NCBI RefSeq assembly: GCF_003013475.1
Contig: NZ_PXZO01000056.1
Span: 1-40,624, forward strand
Source of the DNA: Brevibacillus porteri
GTDB lineage: Bacteria; Bacillota; Bacilli; Brevibacillales; Brevibacillaceae
Direction of reading: 5' to 3'
DNA length: 40,624 bases
Made by a program: the position numbers and the translations under genes. Positions 16,778-24,397 of this stretch are shown in pieces. The stretch's first letter is position 1, and every line of letters begins with the position of its first letter. The notes under the pieces were generated by a model. That model searched no databases and was not told where the DNA came from. It saw only the letters and a program-made list of their open reading frames with translations.

Positions 16778-17675
16778 CTATGTCTCTGTCATCGTTCCAC
16801 CATTAACATGCAATACCTGGCCCGTGACATATCCCGAATCATCCGAGGCCAGGTAAACATAGGTCGGAGCGAGCTCAAACGGCTGCCCTGCGCGACGCAT
16901 CGGTGTGTCGACACCCAAAGTCGTGATGTACTCTGCGGAATAGCTGGATACTTGCAGCGGCGTCCAGATTGGGCCGGGAGCAACTGCATTCACCCTGATA
17001 CCTTGCTTGACCAATTGAAGGGACAGCGAGCGGGTAAAGGAGACGATAGCCCCTTTGGTTGCTGAATAATCAACCAAATGCGGATGACCAGCATAGGCAG
17101 TAACCGATGCCGTATTAATGATGGAACTGCCTGGCTGCAAATGCGGCAACGCCTCTTGTGTGATGTAAAAATGGGGAAAAAGGTTGGTGCGAAACGTGTC
17201 TTCCAGTTGCTCGCGGCTTATATCGAGGATGCTAGATTGTGGAAACTGTACACCTTGATTCAAGACAAGCACATCCAATTTGCCGAAACAGGCAACCGCT
17301 TGGCGTACAACCTCCCGACACCAATCCTCGTCGCGCAAGTCTCCCGGCAGCAGCAAACATTGCCCTCCGTAATATTCAACGACTTGCTTGGTCTCCTCGG
17401 CGTCGATGTGCTCATCCAAATAAGGAATCGCTACAACTGCCCCCTCCTTCGCAAACGCAACGGCTACAGCACGGCCAATCCCACTGTCTCCACCAGTTAT
17501 GATCGCTACCTTTCCCCGAAGCTTTCCGCTTCCGATATAGTCAGGATTATCGAAAATCGGTCGGGACCATCAAGTATTCCATCCCCGGTTGTCGATCCTG
17601 ATGCTGCGGCGGAAACGTGAGGGGAGTCTCTTCGCAAGTAGTTTTGTAACTGTAATATGGGTATCTCGGATACAT
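16778..17675 (-). pseudogene. SDR-family oxidoreductase split by a frameshift
   Basis: A YhdF/glucose-dehydrogenase-like short-chain dehydrogenase in two frames. The first part starts at the ATG at 17675 behind AGGAGG and runs through QHQDRQPGMEYLMV before stopping at about 17547. The second part resumes one frame over as RPIFDNPDYIGSGKLRGKV, then TGGDSGIG (NAD(P) loop), DYSATKGAIVSF (catalytic Y-x3-K) and HVNGGTM, to the stop at 16778. The shift is near 17562-17567 and equals a loss of 2 nt (or gain of 1). The second frame has no start codon upstream of a TTG at 17419 because TGA precedes it. The gene is otherwise intact, so a recent mutation or a sequencing error are both possible. Confidence 0.85.
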
Positions 17676-17837
17676 AAAAATACCTCCTGTACGGATTCAG
17701 TCGATATCGCCATGATATTCGCCTACCCTTCACCGCGTGCGCCGTGTACGCCATCAAACCTCCCCAGTCTGTCGAGCCGATCAAGGAAAATGACATGTAT
17801 GTATGACATGACCTTTTCCCATTATGGAAGCAACCAT

Positions 17838-18239
17838 TTATGAAACAATCATCTTAATGAACTGAAGAATAAGAGGAACTCCTTGTACAGGAATGTCACT
17901 CAGAATCAAAACTCCCGGTTGGATAACATATAAATTGGGGGGCTGTAGCATTCCATTGATGAATAGATTCACAACAGAAACTTCATTCGGGTCCAGAATG
18001 CCAGAAGTACTGAAGTGCATGACAGCATCACTGTTGGTATACATGTTTTTGACTCCATCTGAAATGGCCGTATACTGATAGGTTTCTGTTCGTATTAAAC
18101 CAGGAGTACATGGACATGGGGGACAGGGAGGACAAGTTGGGGAGGGTTTTACTGGAAAAATCCCGGGACAACCTAATGGCGGGACGATTTGCAGACACTG
18201 TCTCCTCACTGTGTATGACTGTGTGACATTTCGCCTCAT
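17838..18239 (-). CDS. DUF4183 domain protein with Pro/Cys-rich linker
   Basis: A 133-residue protein. The N-terminus holds a Pro-Cys-rich linker (PSPTCPPCPPCPCTPGL, about residues 32-49); the C-terminus (about 53-133) is a DUF4183 domain with FINGMLQPPNLYVIQPGVLIL. DUF4183 domains occur in bacilli, often beside collagen-like or spore-surface proteins, but have no known function. It is 107 bp downstream of a second DUF4183 gene, with two hairpins between. The ATG at 18239 has AAAGGA about 12 nt upstream; an ATG at 18230 is an alternative. Confidence 0.75.
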   Translation of the reverse strand: MRRNVTQSYTVRRQCLQIVPPLGCPGIFPVKPSPTCPPCPPCPCTPGLIRTETYQYTAISDGVKNMYTNSDAVMHFSTSGILDPNEVSVVNLFINGMLQPPNLYVIQPGVLILSDIPVQGVPLILQFIKMIVS

Positions 18240-18273
18240 GAAATCACTCGTCCTTTCTCGAAGTGCTTCGACC

Positions 18274-18303
18274 GTTCACTCCGATTTACACACATGAGTG
18301 AAC
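18274..18303. repeat. 8-14-8 inverted repeat between the DUF4183 genes
   Basis: GTTCACTC (18274-18281) and GAGTGAAC (18296-18303) are perfect inverted copies. The repeat adjoins the CCCCAGG hairpin at 18303-18329 and an adjacent CGAAGTGCTTCG palindrome near 18259-18270, so the short intergenic region is unusually structured. Confidence 0.5.
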
Positions 18304-18329
18304 CCCAGGCACATTTCATCCACCTGGGG
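18303..18329 (-). terminator. GC-rich hairpin after the upstream DUF4183 gene
   Basis: CCCCAGG and CCTGGGG (perfect 7 bp, 13-nt loop) lie 18 bp after the stop at 18347. No T-run follows on either strand, so this may be a weak terminator or an RNA-processing or stability element. Confidence 0.4.
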
Positions 18330-18346
18330 CCACCAACCTATTCACC

Positions 18347-18631
18347 TTAGTTAACGACAAATTCTACAACTACGGGTGTACCACCGTTTTCGGCATTTCC
18401 ATCTGGGATCGTGATCGCTGTCGTTGTGATTGTGGAAGTATTACCTGCCTGAAGCACTCCATTGACGTAGAGATTGTAAAAAGCAAACGTACTAGGAAAT
18501 GCTGTCGCAGCAGCGCCAGTGTCAGTGGTAAATGCAGTTGCCGCAATGGCAAACGTTGCACCAGTACCAGTTCCAGCACTCATCGTGGACGTAAATCTCA
18601 ATGAGGTTAGATAAGGTTTTATAATCGGCAC
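18347..18631 (-). CDS. DUF4183 domain protein
   Basis: A 94-residue protein consisting of a single DUF4183 domain, rich in Thr and Ala with one-sided beta strands (NLYVNGVLQAGNTSTITTTAITI). The start is a GTG behind AGAAGGGGGTG with 6-nt spacing. It shares the FYNLYVNGVLQ / VNLFINGMLQ block with the next gene, so the two are paralogues. There is no signal peptide; if it is on the spore surface, as inferred for relatives, mother-cell expression would be expected, but I could not find a convincing sigma-E or sigma-K promoter. Confidence 0.75.
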   Translation of the reverse strand: MPIIKPYLTSLRFTSTMSAGTGTGATFAIAATAFTTDTGAAATAFPSTFAFYNLYVNGVLQAGNTSTITTTAITIPDGNAENGGTPVVVEFVVN

Positions 18632-18759
18632 TTAAAACACCCCCTTCTCTATTTAATCCCTACTAGTAAATGATCAGTTTCATCCGATTGAAACCGACAA
18701 ATGACAGTAGAAATATGCACATTTCCCCTCAAAAGAAAATAATTGGAAAATGAAATCAC

Positions 18760-18784
18760 CCCCCCCACTTTTTCAGTAGGAGGG
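18760..18784 (-). terminator. Terminator of the seven-gene redox operon
   Basis: On the minus strand CCCTCCTACT pairs with AGTGGGGGGG (10 bp, two G-U) around a GAAAA loop and is followed by the T-rich TGATTTCATTTTCC. It lies 11 bp beyond the hemerythrin stop. Confidence 0.7.
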
Positions 18785-18795
18785 CTACATGATTT

Positions 18796-19338
18796 TTACT
18801 CTTGAAACAGTACTCGCAACTGCTCTTTCTCTGCGTCACTCAATACATATTCTGCCATCGGGAACAGCACACTCTCTTCTTTAAAGAAATGTTCCATGAG
18901 TATTTCTACTGACTTCAGCAAATGTGTGTGGACAGCTTCTACTTCAACAGGTTCAGACTTTTCCTTTTCTACGATTCGCATGAACGACATCAGGCTTTCA
19001 TGAATGAGATCATGCTCTTCCTCCATGGCAGCAATCGGTCCCATCTCCCGTTCGATATAGTTAGCCATCAGGGGATACAGGTCTTCCTCCTCGCGTCTGG
19101 AGTGTTTCTCCAGTTCTGCCCGAAACGAGGACGCCAGCTCATGAAGCTCTGTTAAGCCTTTTTTTCTTCTAGTAGGTTCTGCTGTAGATTTCAGGTTATT
19201 TGCTAGATGTACGAGCTCATTCATCTGCTCAGCTAATGATAGGTGCTCCTCTTTCAATTTTTCCAGAGCTGGACACAGCTTCCTTCTCCCTTCAAACTCC
19301 TGCATCATCCCCATACATCCTATAGGCGGTGGTCCCAT
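18796..19338 (-). CDS. Hemerythrin-domain protein
   Basis: A 180-residue helical-bundle protein with diiron ligand candidates H32, H79xxxE83, H109 and H150xxxE154. Bacterial hemerythrins of this HHE type bind O2 or NO or take part in repair of iron centres under nitrosative stress. GGAGGG precedes the ATG. It is the last of seven co-directional genes, 28 bp after the 107-residue protein, and lies just before a terminator. Its place in an Fnr-controlled nitrate/NO cluster suggests an NO- or O2-handling role; that is inference. Confidence 0.85.
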   Translation of the reverse strand: MGPPPIGCMGMMQEFEGRRKLCPALEKLKEEHLSLAEQMNELVHLANNLKSTAEPTRRKKGLTELHELASSFRAELEKHSRREEEDLYPLMANYIEREMGPIAAMEEEHDLIHESLMSFMRIVEKEKSEPVEVEAVHTHLLKSVEILMEHFFKEESVLFPMAEYVLSDAEKEQLRVLFQE

Positions 19339-19365
19339 TACAATCCCTCCATCTACTAGTGGGAG

Positions 19366-19689
19366 TTAGTTACCAAAAGAAATGCGATACGCTAGCTGTC
19401 CCCGATTGTCCCTAGCAACCATTTGAATACAGTCATCCTCTTGCGAAAAAACAACCGGTCCATTCTGGATGGGAATCGCCACAAACTGGCAAGGATTAAA
19501 ATAGAGCCGCAGATGCTCCTCATCCTCCGTGATCTCCCATTTTGCCAGCTGCCTTTCCAAGAGAGCTGGACTGTGTGGTTCGGCATTATCCGCCAAATCT
19601 TGAATGAGTATCCCCATCTTTTTATCCACCAAGGCAGGCAGCTCTTGGTGAAGCTCGACAATCGTTCTCTTACTAGGATTCATGGTCAC
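19366..19689 (-). CDS. Unrecognised small cytoplasmic protein
   Basis: A 107-residue protein without a signal peptide or membrane segment. A helical first half (KRTIVELHQELPALVDKKMG) is followed by a beta-rich second half ending in MVARDNRGQLAYRISFGN; it has two cysteines (C67 and C86). The GTG at 19689 is chosen for GGGAG 8 nt upstream; the ATG at 19683 is the alternative. It sits 22 bp after the small membrane protein and 27 bp before the hemerythrin, so it belongs to the redox operon. It may be an accessory or assembly factor, but I do not recognise the family. Confidence 0.6.
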   Translation of the reverse strand: MTMNPSKRTIVELHQELPALVDKKMGILIQDLADNAEPHSPALLERQLAKWEITEDEEHLRLYFNPCQFVAIPIQNGPVVFSQEDDCIQMVARDNRGQLAYRISFGN

Positions 19690-19711
19690 TGATCACACTC
19701 CCTTCCCCAGA

Positions 19712-19915
19712 TTATTTCCCTTGTTCTCTTCGATCCCGCTGGTCTTTTCTAAATACCATCCATGCCAGTGGGAACAACACTACCGTTGCACCGCTGAGCA
19801 ATAGCACCTCCATATATCGCTGTGCAAAATACATATTGACTGTGTACTGGGTGCAAGCAATGCTGGCGAACAAGATCAATACTAATAGGATGACACCTCT
19901 ATAGCTGCTCTTCAT
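19712..19915 (-). CDS. Small two-helix membrane protein of the redox operon
   Basis: A 67-residue protein with two membrane segments (about 8-25 and 35-53) and a basic C-terminal tail RKDQRDRREQGK. It overlaps the end of the Rieske gene by 17 bp, which indicates translational coupling and a tight functional link. It could be a small anchor or assembly subunit for the Rieske protein or the membrane complex. The family is not recognised. Confidence 0.65.
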   Translation of the reverse strand: MKSSYRGVILLVLILFASIACTQYTVNMYFAQRYMEVLLLSGATVVLFPLAWMVFRKDQRDRREQGK

Positions 19916-20432
19916 ATCTCTTCACCCCTACAGCGTATACGGCTCCATCTTTCTCTTGAAGCACAATTTCCGGAAGTGGTCTTCTTGGGGGACCAGCGAG
20001 CGGCTTACCTGTGGCGATATCAAATTTCCCATGATGGCAAGGACATAGCAGCTCTTTCTCATCTCGGTCCCAAAATACCGGACAACGCAGGTGGGTACAT
20101 GCATTTTGATACGCCTTGTATTCTTTTTCCTTCACATATACGAACAACGCGCTGTCATGCTCTCCTGGATAAGCAAACTCGATCGCATCTCCGGGTTTTA
20201 TATCGCTGAGATTCGCGATTTTTTGTGTGGGATACGACTTGCTGGATGAACTCATCAGCTCCTTGGCAGCTAATGCCCCCCATGGTAGAGTAGATGCCGC
20301 GAAAAGCCCGGCTGCTCCTACCATTGTTTTCATAAAACTCCGTCGATCCAGACTACGCTCATTGGAACGATTGATGTTATGTGTATAATTGTCATCCTTC
20401 AACGGAATTGGGCGGGTTTTCTCGTTCTCCAT
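19899..20432 (-). CDS. Tat-exported Rieske [2Fe-2S] protein
   Basis: A 177-residue protein. A twin-arginine signal/anchor LDRRSFMKTMVGAAG (R30-R31) precedes a hydrophobic stretch to about residue 56. The Rieske domain has CTHLRC (C112, H114, C117) and CPCHHG (C130, C132, H133), so all four cluster ligands and the disulfide pair of the bc1/b6f-type fold are present. It should act outside the membrane, anchored by its uncleaved signal. It lies 16 bp after the ferredoxin subunit gene and overlaps the next gene. A Rieske protein in a molybdenum oxidoreductase operon is uncommon; exchange with a quinol or the membrane subunit is inferred. Confidence 0.9.
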   Translation of the reverse strand: MENEKTRPIPLKDDNYTHNINRSNERSLDRRSFMKTMVGAAGLFAASTLPWGALAAKELMSSSSKSYPTQKIANLSDIKPGDAIEFAYPGEHDSALFVYVKEKEYKAYQNACTHLRCPVFWDRDEKELLCPCHHGKFDIATGKPLAGPPRRPLPEIVLQEKDGAVYAVGVKRYEEQL

Positions 20433-20448
20433 AAGGTATTTCTCCCCT

Positions 20449-21018
20449 CTAGAATAGCTTCTGTTTGCCCTGCAGAATGCCAGGCAGGCTAATTTTCACA
20501 TTGGTTTCGCCTTCCAGTACATCCGGGTCGTGGCTGGCAGTCCATTTGCCATTGGCCAAAGGAATCTGTGCCCGTTTTTCTTCCAGCTCTGCTTCCTCAA
20601 TCCACTGCAAGGTGTTTGTCGGGCAAACCGAAGCGCACATCGGCGGGATTCCCTCTTTCGTACGGTCGTAGCATAGATCGCACTTGTACATGAGATTCTG
20701 TTCTTCATCAAATTTGGGAATTCCATAGGGGCAGGCAATCGTACAATTTTGACAACCGATGCATTTCTCTACCAAAGCTGACAATACGGCCCCATTATCT
20801 GCGATTTGAATCGCCTGAGCAGGACAGCTGCGGGCACAAGCAGGATTAACACAATGGAAGCACATGAGAGGAATCGTTTGTCTGTTGATAAACGGGTCCA
20901 CATCCAGTACGTAGTTTCGGTTTCGGTTGTCGTGACCTCCACACTGTGTACACGCCGCCAAGCAGCTTCGACAACCGATGCAATTGTCCATTTCGATGTA
21001 TAAGACTTGTTTACCCAT
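20449..21018 (-). CDS. 4Fe-4S dicluster electron-transfer subunit
   Basis: A 189-residue DmsB/NrfC-type ferredoxin subunit. Sixteen cysteines fall in four groups (C13,16,19,23; C53,56,61,65; C86,89,92,96; C113,116,128,132), enough for four [4Fe-4S] clusters. No signal peptide, so it should be cytoplasmic with the catalytic subunit. The ATG at 21018 sits behind GGAGGAG and overlaps the stop of the molybdenum subunit (ATGGGTAA), a classic coupled arrangement. It would pass electrons between the membrane protein and the Mo enzyme. Confidence 0.9.
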   Translation of the reverse strand: MGKQVLYIEMDNCIGCRSCLAACTQCGGHDNRNRNYVLDVDPFINRQTIPLMCFHCVNPACARSCPAQAIQIADNGAVLSALVEKCIGCQNCTIACPYGIPKFDEEQNLMYKCDLCYDRTKEGIPPMCASVCPTNTLQWIEEAELEEKRAQIPLANGKWTASHDPDVLEGETNVKISLPGILQGKQKLF

Positions 21019-23185
21019 GGCGAACTCCTCCATGTTTGTGCTTGATGATTTTCGCGGCGCAAGCTTTAAACTCGGGCATTTTGCTGTAAGGATCCAATGC
21101 TGGGTTGGTCAGCAGGTTGATAGACTCCGCTTTTCCCCAGTGGTACGGAACGAACACCGTATCCTCTCGAATGGCCTCGATCACTTTCACACGGTACTGA
21201 GCCTCGCCCCTTCTCGTTTTCAGAGTGACCATCTCATCGTGTTCAATGCCATAACGAGTCGCTGTCTTTGGATGAACCTCTAGCAGAGGATCTGGATACA
21301 TGTCCGTCAAAAACGGGATTCGTCTTGTCTGGTTCCCGGACAAATAGTGGAACACAACTCGTCCCGTCGTTAGCCGCAAAGGATATTCTTCATCCGGCTC
21401 CTCCGCTGGCGGACGGTAAGGCAGCGCACATATTTTGGCTTTGCCATCCGGGTGATAAAATTTTTTATCCAGGAATAAATGGGGCTGTCCCTCGTCGCCC
21501 TCCTCGCGGCACGGCCAGAAAACACCATTGTTTTGATCAATTTTCTCGTAGGTGACCCCGTAGTAGTCAGCTATTCCGCCTTTGGAGACCTGACGTATTT
21601 CATTGAAAATATCCTCGGGAGACTTCAAGTGCGTAAAGTATTGTCCGCGCCCCATTCTTTTGGCGATTTCTATTTGAATCCACCAGTCAGGCTTGGATTC
21701 GGCAAACCATTCCTGTGCCTGACGATGACGAATGATGCGACCTTCGAGATTGGTAGTCGTTCCATCGTCTTCTGCCCAAGTCGTAACAGGAAGAACGACA
21801 TCGGCGTATTCAGCTGATTCGGACAAGTAAAAGTCGCAGCAAACCATAAAATCCAGACTTTTCAGGGATTCTCGAACATGGTTTAGATTTGGCGCACTTA
21901 CAACCGGATTGGAGCAGAGTAAGTATAAGCTGCGAATCGTTTTATCCTTCATCAGCTGGAACATCTCATAGGCAGAGACACCTTTCTGCGGCATCTCTTC
22001 CGGGGAAATGCCCCAGGCACATGCTATTTCACGCACATGTTCAGGATTGTCGAGCTTGCGGTAGCCAGGCAATTGATCGGCTTTTTGCCCGTGTTCCCGC
22101 CCCCCCTGACCGTTCCCTTGACCAGTAAGGGTTGCAACACCTGATTTTGGACGGCCAATCTTTCCTGTGACGAGCGACATGTTGGTATAGGCCGATACGT
22201 TGTCCGTCCCTTTCGACTGCTGTTCCACACCACGGCAAAACATCACAATCGCATCGGGTGCCCTCCCGAAAATGTCGGCAGCCCGCACAATCTTCTCCAC
22301 CGAAACCCCTGTTATTTCGCTGACAGACTCCGGTGTGAAGGTAGCAACCACTTCTTTTGTTTCTTCAAAACCATTCGTATGATTTCGAATAAAGTCTTCA
22401 TCCATATGCCCATTCTTGATCAGGAGATGAACGATTCCGTTTGCCAATGCCAAATCTGTACCGGGCCGCAGATCCAGGTGGATATCAGCTCGACGTGCCA
22501 AAGGCGTTTCCCGTGGATCGGCTACGATCAGATAACCGCCTCGATTTTGCACTTCCCAAATACGAAACATGCTGGTTGGATGACACTCTGCCGCGTTTGA
22601 ACCGGCCAAAAACAAGCAGTCTGTTTGATGAATATCCGTCCAGGGAACGGTAGAACCGCGATCAATCCCCAAGCTTCGATTCAATCCTGCCGCAGCGGAG
22701 GACATACAAAAGCGGCCATTGTAGTCGATATAGCGGGTTTGCAAGGCGACCCGTGCAAACTTACCTGTGAGGTAGCATTTTTCGTTCGTCATGGAAACGC
22801 CAGAGTAAACAGACAAAGTATCTTTGCCATAGTTGTGTTGCAATTCCTTGAACCTGGAAACGATCAAGTCTAGTGCTTCCTCCCATGACGCTTCCCGAAA
22901 TCCTTCCGCCGTGCCTTTTAAAGATGCATCTGTTCGAATCAACGGCCGCTGTATCCGATCTGGATGGTTCACCTGCTGATAAGCCGTCACCCCTTTTGGG
23001 CACATCTTACCCAGATTGACAGGGAAATCGTACCGTGGCTCCACGCCGATAATCTTGTTCGTCGTTGTATCTACACGCAGGTTCATCCCGCATTGCATAC
23101 CGCAGTAGCAGCAGTGCGTGCTGACCAATTTCTCGTTCGGATGTATCTTATTTTCAATCACTTTAAAAAATTTATCCTTTGGCAT
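21011..23185 (-). CDS. Molybdopterin (Mo-bisPGD) oxidoreductase, NasC/nitrate-reductase-like
   Basis: A 724-residue catalytic subunit of the DMSO-reductase family. The N-terminal [4Fe-4S] motif is C25-x2-C28-x3-C32-x29-C62. The expected Mo ligand is C160 in NGRFCMSSAAAG, the arrangement seen in NasC/NapA nitrate reductases and formate dehydrogenases. The C-terminal dinucleotide-binding domain includes LRLTTGRVVFHYLSGNQTRR. No Tat signal, so cytoplasmic. The ATG at 23185 follows GGGAGG and overlaps the preceding gene by 14 nt. Unlike assimilatory clusters, no NasB diaphorase or nitrite reductase is adjacent; instead it has a membrane subunit, FeS subunit and Rieske protein. Nitrate as substrate is inferred from narK, fnr and hcp; formate or another oxyanion is possible. 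Confidence 0.85.
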   Translation of the reverse strand: MPKDKFFKVIENKIHPNEKLVSTHCCYCGMQCGMNLRVDTTTNKIIGVEPRYDFPVNLGKMCPKGVTAYQQVNHPDRIQRPLIRTDASLKGTAEGFREASWEEALDLIVSRFKELQHNYGKDTLSVYSGVSMTNEKCYLTGKFARVALQTRYIDYNGRFCMSSAAAGLNRSLGIDRGSTVPWTDIHQTDCLFLAGSNAAECHPTSMFRIWEVQNRGGYLIVADPRETPLARRADIHLDLRPGTDLALANGIVHLLIKNGHMDEDFIRNHTNGFEETKEVVATFTPESVSEITGVSVEKIVRAADIFGRAPDAIVMFCRGVEQQSKGTDNVSAYTNMSLVTGKIGRPKSGVATLTGQGNGQGGREHGQKADQLPGYRKLDNPEHVREIACAWGISPEEMPQKGVSAYEMFQLMKDKTIRSLYLLCSNPVVSAPNLNHVRESLKSLDFMVCCDFYLSESAEYADVVLPVTTWAEDDGTTTNLEGRIIRHRQAQEWFAESKPDWWIQIEIAKRMGRGQYFTHLKSPEDIFNEIRQVSKGGIADYYGVTYEKIDQNNGVFWPCREEGDEGQPHLFLDKKFYHPDGKAKICALPYRPPAEEPDEEYPLRLTTGRVVFHYLSGNQTRRIPFLTDMYPDPLLEVHPKTATRYGIEHDEMVTLKTRRGEAQYRVKVIEAIREDTVFVPYHWGKAESINLLTNPALDPYSKMPEFKACAAKIIKHKHGGVRHG

Positions 23186-24212
23186 GTTGATTTGCCTCCC
23201 TGGCATTGATCTCGTGCGTAGGAACTCCTGTGAAACGGAACATCCGGTATTTTCTGCGGCACGGCAAGCAAAGTTCAGCCAAGTGGAATCCTTCTTCCAT
23301 TTGAAAAGCCATTTCGTTTTTACCCAGTACATTGATCACATCTGCCGACTGTTCCGCAGAAACAAACTCATTGCTGCACACTTTGCACTTTTTCATTCCC
23401 TGCTCGCCATAGTGTTCGCGATAATTACGTGCAAACACACTCATCGGGCGGAACGGTATGTGAGCCAGTTTTCCGAATGGCAGATAAATCAAGGTCACAA
23501 TCACTGCGAATTGATGTGTGACGGATATGACCGGGTGCCCAAAGCCCCCTAAGAACATGTTGCTTGCGGTTAACATCAAGCCTGTCACACTGATAAACAG
23601 TAGCAGGTATAAAGGTAAAAAGTCGTAGACAAAGGATTGTTCAGCCCGTGCCTGCATGTTTTTGAATCTGCGATACAATGCCATGACTGCTCCACCGATG
23701 ACCATAAAAGCAGTAATGTTCAGTGCGTTGTAAAAGAGAAAGGCAACCCAGCCATCCGCTTGTACGGTCAGAACATCCACACCCATGAACACGACCTGAT
23801 AGTAGCCGTTGTCCGTCATCGTGAAATACATCCAGCCAAAAACTAACGGAAAGGTGACAAACGCGGCCAAGATGCATCCCCATCCCAGCAAAATGTGCTG
23901 TGTCCAGCGGTACCATCCCCGATTCCAAATAAAGCGATAGATGGCCAGATGATCTACCGTTGTATTCGCCGTGCTTTTACGAAAGAGAAGTCGTAGCCCC
24001 TTTTTCAAAATGACATTCGTTGGCGGGCGATCTCCCCACGCAGAAAATCGGTATAGGAAGCCTCCAATAAAGACAAGAGTCCCCACCATATAGCCGTAAA
24101 GCGCCAGATCAATATGCGTGAAAAAACGTGTTCCCACGTAACTTAGGACGAACAAGCAAGCAATGATGATAAAAGCACGCTTCGCCACCTTGGAAGCAAA
24201 TAGATAGTTCAT
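23172..24212 (-). CDS. NarI/DsrM-like membrane cytochrome b subunit with C-terminal double CxxC
   Basis: A 346-residue protein with about six membrane helices (near 12-30, 36-55, 105-130, 155-180, 197-218, 228-248). Histidines on membrane faces (H106, H233, H251) and the segment THQFAVIVTLIYLPFGKLAHI resemble the heme-binding helices of NarI/DsrM-type quinol oxidases. The cytoplasmic tail carries CKVC (276-279) and CLPC (315-318), a zinc-ribbon or rubredoxin-like knuckle not usual for NarI. AGGGAGGGTG precedes the ATG. It is the first gene of the operon and is preceded by an Fnr box at the activating distance. Automatic annotation may call it a transporter; I favour an electron-transfer role. 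Confidence 0.7.
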   Translation of the reverse strand: MNYLFASKVAKRAFIIIACLFVLSYVGTRFFTHIDLALYGYMVGTLVFIGGFLYRFSAWGDRPPTNVILKKGLRLLFRKSTANTTVDHLAIYRFIWNRGWYRWTQHILLGWGCILAAFVTFPLVFGWMYFTMTDNGYYQVVFMGVDVLTVQADGWVAFLFYNALNITAFMVIGGAVMALYRRFKNMQARAEQSFVYDFLPLYLLLFISVTGLMLTASNMFLGGFGHPVISVTHQFAVIVTLIYLPFGKLAHIPFRPMSVFARNYREHYGEQGMKKCKVCSNEFVSAEQSADVINVLGKNEMAFQMEEGFHLAELCLPCRRKYRMFRFTGVPTHEINAREANQHAKG

Positions 24213-24259
24213 ACAACACCCTCCCTGCTGCTGCTCATTTTTTCCTTTCGCTTGAGGTC

Positions 24260-24265
24260 ATTGTA
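24260..24265 (-). promoter_or_regulatory. -10 element of the redox operon promoter
   Basis: TACAAT on the minus strand. The start site predicted about 7 nt downstream (near 24253) lies 41.5 bp from the centre of the Fnr box at 24287-24302, with no good -35 hexamer, as expected for a class II activated promoter. Confidence 0.65.
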
Positions 24266-24286
24266 GCAATGGCTCGTAACCCAGGT

Positions 24287-24302
24287 TGTGATTTACCTCA
24301 CA
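24287..24302. promoter_or_regulatory. Perfect Fnr box upstream of the redox operon
   Basis: TGTGATTTACCTCACA is a perfect TGTGA-N6-TCACA dyad in the region between the redox operon and fnr. Distance to the minus-strand start site is about 41.5 bp (activating); to the fnr start site it is about 73 bp, too far for class II activation. Confidence 0.85.
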
Positions 24303-24352
24303 CCCTTGCCACAATCAGGACGATTTCCTCTTCCCAAACCATCAATTTCAGA

Positions 24353-24361
24353 TGATATAAT
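24353..24361 (+). promoter_or_regulatory. Extended -10 promoter of fnr
   Basis: TGATATAAT is an extended -10 element with a perfect TATAAT, 36 bp upstream of the ATG. No matching -35 box. It suggests basal, Fnr-independent expression of the sensor. Confidence 0.5.
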
Positions 24362-24397
24362 GAGTTACCTTTGTATCCTTGTTGTAGGAGGGACCAC

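Noticed and set aside
17506..17796. Open frame of 96 codons across the start of the SDR gene
   Set aside because: It overlaps the SDR ribosome binding site and N-terminus in another frame, has no family resemblance, and exists because the SDR gene is frameshifted.
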